Positions 12,501 through 24,000 of a stretch of DNA of 64,000 bases are shown here, piece after piece. Numbering within the stretch: the first letter of the stretch is position 1; every line of letters begins with the position of its first letter. Source of the stretch: Astropecten irregularis. Its lineage: Eukaryota; Echinodermata; Asteroidea; Paxillosida; Astropectinidae. The stretch covers positions 18,320,932 to 18,384,931 of the forward strand of contig OZ020254.1 of assembly GCA_963971285.1 (NCBI GenBank). Direction: 5' to 3'. The notes beneath the pieces are model-generated. The model worked only from the letters and a program-made list of their open reading frames with translations. It ran no database searches and was not told where the DNA came from. The position numbers and the translations under genes were made by a program.

Positions 12501-15500
12501 ACAGAGAATATATCAAACAAATATCACCATGTAGAAACATGTAACAGGAAATTGCATGTAATAAGGTTTGCGGAGATACCATGTATACCGGTAAACTCTT
12601 TTATGGATGTGTGGTTCTGAAAAGAACCGGTGAGAAGTTGGATCTAACTCCTCACCGTTTTTTTTCAGAACCACACATTTATAAAAGAGTTTATACATGG
12701 TGTCTCCGCAAACCTTTCCTTATTACGTTACTTCCACAATGCAAAGCTTCAAATCCTACTTACACTGCACACAGCAGCTGTGTTCGGAACTCACTGATTA
12801 AGGTATCGCTACCTTTAAAAGACATATTTGTATGGTCCAAATTTTAATAGAGGACATAGAATGCTCTAAATATGAACATATGTCAATTTCAAGTTCATTG
12901 GTTTGGAGGATGTTTAGAAATAGGTACGTAAAGTTTTGAAATGTTAATACTTCACTGAATCTAAACATCTGAGTAAGTAGCAAATGGTATTAAAGATTAC
13001 TTTACATTTGTTTTGTCAAGTATTCCATGGAAAGCTTGCAAAATGAGTACCTATACATCAAAATAGACATAACTCCTCTTAGGAATGATCAATTCGTTGA
13101 ATTCTTTTTTCCTAATAAGCAGGAGAGAATGCTTGTTAAATATATGCTTTTCTGAACTTTTGAGTGTCATTTGTTTGTTTTGAATAACATCACCAAACTT
13201 CTTTTTACATATCCTGTATAATCCATGTCAGTGGTACTGAAACGAACAACTGTTGATAATAATTAGTCAGTCTTGCAACACAACACCATAACATGTCAAT
13301 GGGACGATCTTCATTAACACAAGTTGCAGGAAAAGAAAACAGCAACATACATAATGGAACAACCATACATTATACAACGTACATACCTTGACTTCTGTGT
13401 CCGTAAGGAAGGATCCTAAGACTGGAAGTACCTTCTGCATGAAGGTGGTCAGTGATTCCTGGAATACAAAATGGTTGAAAATATGAATATAATAGAAAAT
13501 TGTATAACACAATCATCAAAAAAACAACTGAGCTATCCAGCCCTGTTGGCGATGTCCCTAATAATAAATTATCTTTGTTTGTTTGGCAGTCAGAAGCCAT
13601 GAAACCACTCACATACCACTATATCTCAGGGATCATTTTATCGATTTAATATTTTTTTTATCCGGAAACCCGATCAAGACACAGTTCTATATTATTATTA
13701 TCCCTGATCATTGGGCTATATTGACATTCCTGAAACCATCTTAACTCCCTGGGGAGTATACAGCCCCGGCTGCTGTAAAGCACACAAAGGCTAATCAAGC
13801 ACAAACCCATCTCTACCCTCACAGGTACCCATTTACTCCTGGGTGAAGAGGAGCAATATGTGATAAAGTGTCTTTCCCAAGGATGCAAGCACCACTAGCC
13901 CATGGCTGGACTCGAACCCACAATCTGTGGGTTCGTCTTGAGTACAACACACCCGACCACTAGGCCATTGCACCCCAAAAGACATATTTGGGCTTTACGG
14001 AATGAAGGCCCAGGCTCCAGCTGTGTCATCCATAAGCTGAGAATATAGGTTGTGGTTTTTCATTGAAGCTGAAGCTCTGTTTTCCTTTTCAAACCACAGA
14101 ATCTACTTCCGAACTGAAGCCAAAAGCCTCTATTCTGATACGCGTCATTTTAGAATGGATTCTCCAAATGGAGCCGGAGCCGGCGCCGGAGCCGGCGCTG
14201 GAGCCAGAGCTGGAGCCAGAGCCTCCATTCTCTAAACGCCCATACTGTATAATACCTGTACAGCGTCATCCTGCCTTCGTGAGATCTTGGGAATACACGG
14301 TAGAAGATTGATGACGTAAGGACGGCATTTCTGCGGTCGGATCAGATGCGCCATGACGGCAAAGCGCCACATGGCAGCACGGAGGCAACGTGAAGGACCA
14401 TTCTGGAGAAATCATGACAAATTTCCATTGAAAAGGGAAAAATTGATATTCAAATATACATTTTTACTACATAAACAAAATGTTACGTCACGTTACGTTT
14501 TTCAGATTCTTTTGGCTGTAATGAGCTTGTTGTATAAGTTTAGTCCATGTAATTTCCATAGTTTATCATTTTGGTGCTTAAAGGTACTATCATACAACGG
14601 TAATTTACATTTTTTTTTAATACTGTGACCGTTTTTCGCTGTTTTCTCAAAAAGTGGGCACTGTATGGATTTCACAGATGACTGTTACTGTTCTTCGTTA
14701 ATAGTTTTGCCCATGAATCTGTGTTTCTTTGACAAAAACCAAAGTATGATATTACCTTTAAGCAGCTCTATGAAATTGGCACCAGGTGTTATAAGGGTAA
14801 TTATTACTTACCTTTTTGATTTCTTTGTACAGCTCTAGTTGCACACGTCCTAAGTTACCATCCATGGACACCTGTGTACAGTAACAAACCCCAAAACATT
14901 CAAGTATTATCAGCCAAACATGTCAAAACATTCATGCCATTTTTATCTTGTGATAAATTATCTCAGGATGTCGTCATCTTGTCCCGTGACATGTCGTCTT
15001 CTGGAGATTATTGATGATCTCAGGATCTTGAGCAACAAGTCGGATGGCACCTCTAGAGCTCAGTACCAATACAAATGAAAATCTCCTCTCTCTCTATACA
15101 CCAATCTGAGGGCGTGACCAGAGGTAGGAAACACCCCGCCATCACTGCAGTGTCCCCACCCGTATTTTGTCTGGCATCAAAAGAATTTACGTCCGCCGCA
15201 CTCTATACTGCAGGGTGTACGTGCCCTAATCATGGGACGAACACCCTGCAATTATAGAGTGCGGCGGAGCTTAATTTCTTTTGTTGCCGGACAAAAGGCA
15301 GGCAGGGACACTGCGGTAATGGCAGACAGTGTATATCATGCCATCGGATGGGTCTATACATGAATCCGACATGCAATTCATGTAATTGGCCCTGCGGTGT
15401 ATCAGGGGACGTACACACTGCAGTAAAAAGTGCGGCAAAGCGTAAATAAAGACGGGGACACTGCAGTAATGGCGGATGGTATGTCATGCCGTCGGATCGG

Positions 15501-17307
15501 TCTATATGTGTACACCAAACCAGAAATGAAAGGTAAATTCAGTATTCACCTTGATACATTTATTGAGGCATTCGTCAGCTTTGAGTCTGACATCAGAATC
15601 TTCGTCATCACATGCAGCAAAGAAAAGTTCCATGGCGATGCCCAAAAACTTTGGGAAATCAGCGACAGCTCTGTGGTAAGAAAAGCATAGGTTTAAATAA
15701 GGGTCTGTATTAAACGTACATTTCTAACTTCTGATGTGTTGTGCACATTAATCTCACATAATGTCAAACACACAATTCTGGGCCCAATTTCATGGAATCG
15801 TTACCATTTGCAAAGATTCTTCACTTATACGGTAGCAGACTTTTTTTGGTTACGGTTGGCGTATTTCACGGAAGAAGTTTCCTTTTTGGTAATGGCATGA
15901 ATGGTAAGCAAGGAATTTCTGCAGAGTGCATACGACAGCGCGTTAGCAGAAAATGATCACGGTTACCCTAGAAATTCTTCGCTAACAGAAAGGTCTTGCT
16001 TACGGATTCCATGAAATAGATTTCACGCGTAGCATCAGTGCGCACAAGCACAAAAATAGGCCGTAATGGATTCCATGAAATTGGGCCCTGGTTGGACTAT
16101 GGTACGTAAGAATATGCTTATCTAGCTGGGGCCAATTTCATGAAACACTATAATTTGTTTCATTTCCAAAATACAATTGTGAATTGTCATTTTCCTTATT
16201 TTCGTCTGTTTGTATTATACTTACCTGAAAGATGCTGCACAAATGCCATCTGCAATTGTAGTACAGTGCAATATTCTTTCCTTTTTAGTGAGAGTGCCAT
16301 CTTTTTTCCTGCAAAAACAGAAATACATTTTTATAACAACAAAACAGGCCTTGAATTTGGTTCTGAAAGGGGCAAGGCCACTTTTCCATTGCAAGGGACA
16401 CTTCCATTGGAAAATCATAATGTCTATGGAAACATTTGAAGGGGCACCAAGGCCAAGAACCACGGCAACGAAGGCCATGGCCTCCGTTAAATTCAAGGCT
16501 TGATAAAATATCCAGGCACACTAGGGAACAGTTAGTACCAGACTAGCCCTACACATAGGGCTGTAGATGGCACTCAGTTTTCAAATCTGTCTGTGAGACA
16601 CACAAAGTGCTGCTTCGCTGGTAGGGGCCTACTCGCCACTTGTCGGGGACGTTTGCCGAAAGTCACCAAATTTCATTTTGGAAAAGTAGGCCTAGCCCAA
16701 AAGTAAAACTAGAACTAAGTTAGGGCCTAGTAAAACTAAAAGCTTTTAACGTTAAAGGTAGGCTAGTACAGAACAATATTATAAATCACTATGGTGATAC
16801 TGAAAAACGGAGGGGTTAGTGTAGTTTATGCCACTCATATTATTTTCAGTATTTATTTACCTTCTTCTGTTCCAAAATGAGATTCGTTACTTAAAGCAAA
16901 TTTATTCATGGGTCCTGAAAACCCTAAAATGAACTTATTTCGGCAATATGTCAGTGAAAACAAAACAGTTTCTTACCCAAATAAATAGGCCTACTGAAAA
17001 TAATTTGGGTGGCGTAAACTACACTAATGCCAAAACTCATCTTAAGATTAATCTTAGTGCTTTGTGAAATCTAGCCCTGCAGTGCAGTGCTAATTATCAC
17101 AAATGTCACAGTGGCAGTGTCATTATCAATCAGACATAGGATTAGGAAGCTGCATTGCATTGCATTGGCTTTCATTGCATTGCATAGTTAGTACTGCAGC
17201 CTAGCCTAGGTTCACACCCACCGTTGTCCACTTTCGTCACCGATTCCTCCTTGTTGGTGGGTTTTCAAAGCATCAAATGCTCTGGCTAGTTTATCTACAC
17301 TTGCCAT
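592..17307 (-). CDS. HTT: Huntingtin, N-terminal third (19 exons, partial gene)
   Basis: Huntingtin is a very large HEAT-repeat scaffold protein acting in vesicle transport, autophagy and cilia. Coding exons, in transcript order: 17222-17307, 16225-16308, 15550-15670, 14812-14871, 14256-14402, 13387-13458, 12342-12483, 11047-11228, 9394-9595, 8207-8716, 7249-7467, 6196-6402, 5251-5345, 4387-4526, 3648-3708, 3004-3104, 2236-2359, 1445-1585, 592-740. All have AG/GT borders and the phases join without a stop: 2843 nt, about 947 residues. The start is supported by an in-frame TAG five codons upstream. The N-terminus [19 protein letters not shown] matches the N17 helix, followed by just two Gln and no proline tract. 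Family landmarks: GIAMELF (exon 3), [10 protein letters not shown] (exon 4), RPQKCRPY (exon 5), ICQHGR (exon 7), [10 protein letters not shown] near residue 278 (exon 8), [20 protein letters not shown] (exon 9), LKDESSVT near 693 (exon 13), FGCCHALC at 899 (exon 19). Exon 10 encodes a 170-residue acidic, low-complexity linker. The human protein is about 3140 residues, so most of the gene lies left of the window. Introns are full of mobile-element fragments. Confidence 0.96.
3190..3560. mobile_element. tRNA-like SINE family 1: back-to-back pair
   Basis: A tRNA-like module (A box TAGCTCAGTTGGTAGAG, B box GGTTCGAATCC) occurs in minus orientation at 3203-3266 and in plus orientation at 3484-3547, with the family's leader between them (AAGCCATGAAACTACTCACA). 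Other copies: 1860-2220 (+), 5030-5225 (-), 8876-8950 (+), 9745-9830 (-), 13525-13640 (-), 21640-21865 (-), 40055-40145 (-). The acceptor stem does not pair properly in the copies I checked, so these are repeats, not functional tRNA genes. Confidence 0.65.
4737..4898. repeat. Inverted-repeat element in huntingtin intron 13
   Basis: AATTGTACTTATCTGTTGTC at the left is matched by its complement at the right; arms of about 75 bp differ by a few bases and carry GATCGCGACGTTTCGTATGC. A short loop with TTCATCAGGTGAA lies at the centre. A related GACGTTTCGGCCGCAGACTG sequence is at 7558-7640. Confidence 0.65.
7686..8167. repeat. 480-bp fold-back element in huntingtin intron 10
   Basis: Two arms of about 230 bp are inverted copies of each other, centred near 7927: TTAAAGAAGATGTTCAACAC opens the left arm and its complement closes the right arm. 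Inner parts of the arms include TGACGTCAGATACGGGAGCC and its complement around an A-run. It ends only about 40 bases from the large exon 8207-8716. Arms are similar but not identical, with a few mismatches. Confidence 0.75.
10634..11025. repeat. 129-bp tandem repeat, three copies, beside the exon 8 donor of huntingtin
   Basis: Unit starts AAATAAGGTAGG and contains TGTGTGGTTCTGAGAAGAAC and GCGTGCTCTGTTCGTCCTCA. Starts near 10635, 10764 and 10893 give a 129-bp period. The array stops about 20 bases short of the donor of the exon 11047-11228 (GTGAGT at 11041-11046). Confidence 0.75.
11865..12170. repeat. TTTCACATTAGCGCCGTC repeat, copy 1
   Basis: Starts TTTCACATTAGCGCCGTCTG and contains CGAGGCTCTGTGCTGAACTT and CACTCTCAGCTCAGGTAC. 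Copy 2 is at 28448-28722 within PRAS40 intron 1. No terminal inverted repeat is obvious, so it may be part of a larger retroelement. Confidence 0.6.
12545..12725. repeat. Inverted-repeat element in huntingtin intron 6
   Basis: Arms read TAATAAGGTTTGCGGAGATA and its complement on the far side, with the centre around GAAAAGAACCGGTGAG. Related sequence (TTCTGAGAAGAACCGGTGG) recurs in the 129-bp array at 10634-11025, suggesting a common parent element. Confidence 0.6.
15070..15490. repeat. Inverted-repeat element next to a huntingtin exon
   Basis: CTCCGCCGCACTCTATACTG-like sequence at 15190-15215 is answered by its complement at 15245-15272, with a looser outer repeat (CAGTGTCCC motifs) at 15140, 15310 and 15465. 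It ends about 60 bases from the exon 15550-15670. Confidence 0.5.
15780..16089. repeat. GGGCCCAATTTCATGGAATC inverted-repeat element in huntingtin intron 2
   Basis: Left tip GGGCCCAATTTCATGGAATC, right tip GGATTCCATGAAATTGGGCCC-like complement; about 310 bp. Interior has repeated GCTTACGGT/GTAAGCAA motifs. Relatives at 6655-6970 and 27540-27830. It shares its outer bases with the GGGGCCAATTTCAT family, so the two may be related. Confidence 0.65.
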
Positions 17308-18029
17308 GATGTGTCCAGTCTACAATGTATTCTCCATCGTCTGCAATTCTGTGTGGGTTTGAGACGAAGTCATGCAATTTACGCAGTTTTTCCACACGCC
17401 AGCCATTACTTGGTTTGTCAAGCCCACATAATAATAAAATTGTGTCGACTGAGGGCGCTGTTGCTCTGCGAGTCGAGAGGAGAAAGGACTAGAAAGCGAG
17501 TCTATAAGTACGGTGTTCCACAAATGCCATTCAACTTATCCCCTTGGGCCAAAAGAGCTGGCAAATTCATTTAAACTTTGGTAAATAAAATCACTATACC
17601 AGCCAAAACCCTTTGTGAATGTTATGTTCAGCAAACAATGGCCGAATGCAAGCCCAAAGCAGTGAAAACATCACATGAAAACTTGGTTGGTAATCCTGTT
17701 TGATCAAGGAAGAATTTTATTAAGCAAATTTTAAAGCTCTGTTTTCCCTAGATAACCACCACTGACATAAGTTATCTCGCTATTAAGTGGATATTTGTAG
17801 TGGTAAAAGTTGTCTTGTCTCAATAATCTCAACAAGATGACTTTAAGTGGAAACGAGAAGTCCTCTTAACCAGAAAATTAATCTCAGTTTTAGCGAGTCG
17901 TCTTTAATCGCAACAAGTCGACTTCCTTCGATCAATAAGTTAAATTATTTTTAGGGCTTAATAAGTTAATATCTTGATAAGTGGAATGGCACTCGTGGAA
18001 CTCCATATATCAGCTAGCTCAAGCTAGCT

Positions 18030-18240
18030 CTATGGGCCTTTATGAAATGAGGCTTGAGGCTAGGCTTGGGATTTATTTTGCTACAACCATTTTGTGTCCT
18101 AAATGAAATGAAGGGCTTGAGATACATGGCGAAGCTGGAGCCTTCCTTCATGTGGTCCAATCCCTTAATTTCATTTTTGCGTCACAAATGGCGATAGCAA
18201 AATAAGTCTCAAGCCTAGCCTCAAGCCCGATTTCATAAAG
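18030..18240. repeat. Inverted-repeat element of GGCTTGAGGCTAGGCTTGGG type
   Basis: GAGGCTTGAGGCTAGGCTTG at the left and its complement at the right, with an inner arm GGCTTGAGATACATGGCGAAG. Fragments at 29395-29515 and 30000-30080. Confidence 0.6.
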
Positions 18241-19906
18241 GAACCAATTGATACAACAAAATCCGTTTGCTAGGTCATAATTTGTTTGTATAACTCAAAA
18301 TCTTAAACAGAAAAAGATATAAAACAACAACAACAACAACAACTAGCTCTGGTATACATGGATATCATGTTTATTTCAACAGATCAACATAATCAACCAC
18401 TAACATAATTATATTTCATGCTAGAAAAACCTGTCAAAAGTCTTAAATCGTTGCCAACTTCAACTTAATGTTTTAATGTAGGTAGCAAAGAAAGATTTAT
18501 TTTAATTTAAACTCAACCTGTTTCAGAAGCAAGTAAAGTTGTTTAAAAAAAAATAATAATCAAGTGGTACTTCCAGAATGCTATGCAATTTAAAATAGAA
18601 AAAAGTGCCAAGTTTAAGTTAGGAGGAAGAAAAATTCAGTGAAATGAAGCTGTGTTTTCCCATGGGAACATGCATTACTGTATATCAGTTCATACTTTAA
18701 AAAAAAGTTTAATAAATAAAGAAAGATCAGTTTGAAATAAATTGGGTTTAAATTTTCAAATTAATGACAATCGCCTACGAAGGATGCAGCCATATTGTTA
18801 TAATACGTATCGCATGGAAAGTGTCTAAGAAAATGTCAAGTATAACTGTTTTGAAAACCAAAAATTGTGGAAAAATTAATTACATGTATGTACCCCAAAT
18901 GCTTGACACAAACTTTATTACTGACCAAAACATCATTATACAGTGGAACGCAACTATAACACTGCAATGGCCGAACATTTGTCTATACCGAACGTCATCC
19001 TTGGCTCCCAGTTTTTGAGTACAATACATACCCAATATGGTTCTTTAAATCACTATAAGGAAAGACCAATGTAACAGAAAATATCTGTGCATCCAGCCAT
19101 GTTCGTTATAGCTGCGTTCTACTGTACTTCATGAAAAATTTCTTACAAAAGAGTTGAACTGTTAAACTTGTCTGTTGGCTGTCATTTTCTCGGGTTCTCA
19201 GCCACATAAAAAGACAGATCAAACGAAAGAATGAGTATGCATGGAGTTAGGAGGACCTGGTGCATTGCGATCCTATCAAGATCTTTATCGAAGGCTAAAT
19301 GAATGAATATAATGGACACATTGAAGTATACAATAAATTCACAGCATTTCATTTTAAAACAAGTGGTCATTAATGAATAATTGATTAATTAATTGATCTC
19401 ATCCAATAACAAGAAATGCCATTAAATAAAATGGATATTCGCCCAAACTGGCTTCTTAAATGCACTATCATACTTTGGTAAGAAACCAAACAGAAATGTT
19501 CACAAAATTACTTATAACTTACAGGGTATAAAGATGGACCTGGTACAAACATACTGTTATAATTGTTTCAAATGAAATGCTATATTTATCCAGAAATGAG
19601 TAAAAAAAAAAAGACCAATACAATTTCAATCTCCGAGATCAAAACCTCACAATTACAATTTGGTGTAAAAATTGCAACAGTTTTTCACTGTTTTTCTACT
19701 GTTTCCAATGATCAATTGAGCTGAAAATTTCACAGGTTTGTTTTTATTCCAGGACACATCCAATTATGAACAGACCGCAGCTGCTCTATCAACTTGACCA
19801 AAGTATGATAGTACTTTTAAAGTCAATTGTGGCTGACATATGCTGCCTTTTGCATGTACATTTATGACCACGTTTCTGAAATCACATAATGGTAGTTTTG
19901 CAGCAA

Positions 19907-20046
19907 TGGGAGACTTTTGAGAACCGGTCTTCAAGTCAACAGCGCACGCGCACGCAATTGTGAGCATGCGCGCGTTGTTCTGCGCCTGCGCTGTTGTGCG
20001 TGCGCATGCGCTGCTGACTTGAAGACCGGTTCTCAAAAGTCTCCCA
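19907..20046. repeat. TGGGAGACTTTTGAGAA element with alternating CGCATGCG core, copy 1
   Basis: 140-bp element with terminal inverted repeats of about 32 bp (TGGGAGACTTTTGAGAACCG and its complement). The core is alternating purine-pyrimidine and CpG-rich (GCGCACGCGCACGC, GCATGCGCGCG). Copy 2 is at 24270-24394. Confidence 0.8.
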
Positions 20047-20574
20047 CTGGACAAGTATAACAGCCACAATAGAGCATTATCTTTAGCCACAAGACCTTAA
20101 AAATATGAAAACAAATAGCACTCAAATTCAATACATGCAAATTACATCTGCACTGCCATGCATCTGACGGGTCACACTAAATGGATCCCAAATTGCAGTG
20201 TTACATATCTATGCACATGTATACAGTGCTACAAGGCATTTAGAAATGATGGAAAATATGTAAAGATGATGTAAATTATAGCTTGTTTGAAAAGTTGTCA
20301 ACAGATTGTAACCCCTCTAGCTCTGTTTATGTTAGCACACATGTTGTCAATTGTTAGGAAATACTGACAAAATGATTGGCATTTTTGAAGAGTCGTCATT
20401 TTTAAGGTGTTTCAGACAGTTGAAGAGGTAGATCTTATTGTTTGAGAGACTGGCTACGAGGAACGGACAGATTTATCCAAGAGGTATAACCTTCTGAGAT
20501 TTTGTGGTGGCTCAATGCCTCAATTATGACATTCATTTGTGGCAGTTAAAACTGATGTTGTAGTAACCACAAAT

Positions 20575-20975
20575 TGACCAAATGTGTATCACCGACCGAT
20601 AATGTATCACAAATTGACCGATAGTGTATCACCAACCGATAATGTATCACAAATTGACCGATAGTATATCGCCAACCGGTAATGTATCACAAATTGACCG
20701 ATAGTATATCACCAACCGATAATGTATCACAAATTGACCGATAGTGTATCACCAACCGATAATGTATCACAAATTGACCGATAGTGTATCACCAACCGAT
20801 AATAATCACAAATTGACCGATAGTGTATCACCAACCGATAATGTATCACAAATTGACCGATAGTGTATCACCAACTGATAATGTATCACAAATTGACCGA
20901 TAGTGTATCACCAACCGATTTGTGATACATTATCGGTTGGTGATACACTATCTGTCAATTTGTGATACAATACAC
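20575..20975. repeat. 40-bp tandem array, locus 1, with inverted end
   Basis: About nine units of 40 bp containing GACCGATAGTGTATCACC and AACCGATAATGTATCAC; the unit itself is two diverged 20-bp halves. The right end turns over into inverted copies (20915-20970), ending near TATCAGTTGTAAC. The array stops 70 bases from the PRAS40 stop codon, so may be in its 3' UTR. Same unit at 38515-38835 and 59640-59820. Confidence 0.85.
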
Positions 20976-21042
20976 ATTACTTACTGTATTATCAGTTGTA
21001 ACATCATTATCAATAGGATAAATATATGACTGATGGTGTAAG

Positions 21043-24000
21043 CTATAGGCGACGTTGCTTGGACATTGTCTGAGCATCACCTGTATTGAGTCTTGGTCTA
21101 GGAAGATCACCAAACATCTCCGTTCCATCTTGAACACTGAGGGACAGTGCTTTCATACTGGCTACCATGTGGTCTGGCTCCGGCATCGGAACCTGCAAAT
21201 AGTGTACAAAAGTCAATGACAAAATATAATCATCATATTAGAAATATGGCTCTAGTTTGGTCATTGTCCATATCCCTTGTTAAAGAGTTACTTCATACTT
21301 TGGTTTTTGGTCAAAGAAATGCAGATTCATGGGCAAAAATATCAAGGAAGATACAGTAAAAACAGTCATCTGTGAAAATTCCAGTCCCATACGGTGGCCA
21401 CTTTTTGAGAAAACAGTGAAAAACGCTCACGGTATTTTCAAATCTATTCACAGGACTTTTGATCCCACCCCAAGATAAAAAGTGTTTTTGGTCTTTGGTT
21501 TTGCTTTTTTTCTGAATAAATAAAGCATTTCAGGTAGAAGTCAAGCAATCAATCCATCGATCAGGCACAAAGCCATCTCAACCCTCACATTTACACCTGG
21601 GTGAAGAGAAGCAAATGTTACGCACCTTTAATATAAGTCATTGAAAAAGGAACAAAAAACTGACTGGAGCTGGATTCGAACCGGAATACCGTACCAGCGC
21701 TCTACCAACTGAGCTATGCAGCAATGCTGCTACCCCTATCTCAAACGGGTTCAACTTTCCAGCTGTATGTTGGTGGTGACCCTTATAGTCAATTATCTTT
21801 GTTCGTTTGGCAGTCAGAAGCAATGAAACCACTCACATACTGCTATATCCCAAGGATCATAAAAAGTATCTTTCTGGATAAATAAACAAACCACAATATT
21901 ACATATTATTTGCACTTACTTTATCAACATCATCATCGTCCTCCAAAGACAGCTTGGCTTCCCTGTTCCACATTGGCATTGAGATTGGCACAGAGGAAGC
22001 AAAGTTCTGGGGTCTAGTCAGGTGATGATGATGACGGGCGGACATGACGTGGGGCAGGTGCTCATCTGTCAAGGAGTTATCTGAGGGGAGAGATGGGGTA
22101 GGATCGACATGATGAGCAGGGTCTTCAGGATGCAACAGATTCAAGGAGGATGAGAGGAGTAGGAGGAATAGAAAAGAAGAGAGATTCTTGGATGAGGGTT
22201 TGAAAAAGAAGCAGAAAATGACTGAAACGTAAAAGTACAGAAATGTGAAAAGAGAACGGAAAAGAGCAGAGTGACAGTATATGCGCATTGCGACCAACTC
22301 TCCTTTAACCCCTTCTGCCTAGGAAGCAATATACTGTAATCCGAATGCAATTTTTTTGACTGGCGCCCTCTTTTGGTTAAAACAAGAAACTGCGGTGATG
22401 TTTAATGATCTAAAATGCACTACAAGCCGGTACGTGATTTATTCCTGAAAGGAACACGGAGTTAGATGAATTGGTATGTGGATCGGTTTGCAGAAACACC
22501 AAGTAAGAATCATTTGTACTTTTGCACTTCTATTTCATTCACACTTCTCGTAAGGTCTCAACGTTTCGACTAGCCTTCTGCAGGCTGCGAAAGTACGAAC
22601 GATTCTTACAAGGTGTTTCCGCAAACCATTCCACAAGACATTTTGTGCTAAGCAATATTTTTTCTGCTTAACAGTTCCATGGACCTGTACAATGTGAATG
22701 GTGACAGGGCGACATTTGCTTACCATCTGTGCTACTCTCATCATCAGACTCGAAGAAAGGATCACAGTCGTCATTGAATCCATCCAGATCAAACATAGCT
22801 GTAGAAAGGTTGGAATTGGTAAACTCAGATTGGAAAATACTGCATGTATTTGCTCTGTTAAAGGTAACTTCATACTTTGGTTTTTGTCAAAGAAATGCAG
22901 ATCCATGGGTAAAAATATCAAGAAAGATACAGTAACAGTCATCTGTGAAAATTTTCCCGTCCCATACAGTGCCCACTTTTTGAGAAAACAGTGAAAAACG
23001 CTCACAGTATTTTTAAAATTTATTTACAGGAGTTTTGATCTTCCTGAGATCAGAATTGTTTGTGGTCAATTGGTTTAATACTCTTTTCTGGATAAATGTG
23101 ATTACAGCATTTCAGGAAGAAATATTTCAACGGTATGTTTCTACCATCACCATCTATAAAGATGCCAAGATGTAAATTATTTGTTTTACACTTTTCTATA
23201 AAATAAATATAGCATTTAATTTCACATGTACAATATTATAGGATTTACCCTGTTATAGGTAAATCTGTGAAGATTTCTGTTTCGGTATGCTACTCAAGTA
23301 CATTTCACATGACGGAAGAATAAAAGCACATGACATTAATAGCAGTATAAGACATGTACGTACTGTCTGCATCATTGCTCCTACTTCTTGGTTTTGTCAC
23401 AGGATTAGCAGTGGCTCTCTGTGGGCCTCCGTAAGCCTGTAATAATCAACAAAATAAATGTATTAATTACTCTTTATTGTCTTGTTTCACTTTTGAACTT
23501 AAAAGGTAAAGAAGCCTTAATACTGGTCAGGCCCAGCCACCGAAAAGCCTGGTCAGGCCTGGGCCTTACATCCTCCTCTTGTCAGCTCTGAACTTCACTA
23601 CAATAGAGCTGCTTAAAATCAATAACGCCTGACTTCTGGGTACTGTCCATGACCAATGTGGACTCAATCTGTCAATTAGGTTTATAGTGCCGACTATGAT
23701 CCCGGACACAGCATGGGCTTGATGTTGATAGTTCAAGGCTAGGGATTATAGAAGCACAAGACCCCAGGCAAGGTCCAGGCCTGGCTTTTCAGTGGCTGGG
23801 CTTAACCGGTATTAAAGTTTCTCTCCCTTAATACTAGTGTGTTGTGCATTTTCTTGTTAGCATACATGTATAAAACCATGTACAAAACCAATGGAGCTGC
23901 AGCCCAAAAAGTTTAAGTCCACGATTGCAGGCATTTTAATACACACGTAGTGGTTAATGGGTGCATGGGGACTGAATATTTTGAAGGATATAAGCAAAGA

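Larger units (their letters stand above)
17308..21042. other. Spacer between the huntingtin start and the PRAS40 stop codon
   Basis: 17308-17530 is unique sequence that should contain the huntingtin 5' UTR and promoter. Then follow a decayed copy of the GGGGCCAATTTCAT element (17545-17735), an inverted-repeat element (18030-18240), about 900 bases of AT-rich sequence with a short CAA run near 18330 and no recognisable content, a TTAAAGGTA-family copy (about 19455-19820), a 140-bp fold-back element (19907-20046) and a 40-bp tandem array (20575-20975). I found no gene. Confidence 0.6.

Noticed and set aside
20575-20975. CRISPR-like regular repeats
   Set aside because: The units are contiguous without unique spacers and this is an animal genome; it is a tandem repeat.
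21899-22297. 132-codon frame extending past the PRAS40 exon
   Set aside because: Only 21920-22080 is exon; the upstream part is intron read-through of a pyrimidine-rich tract before the acceptor.
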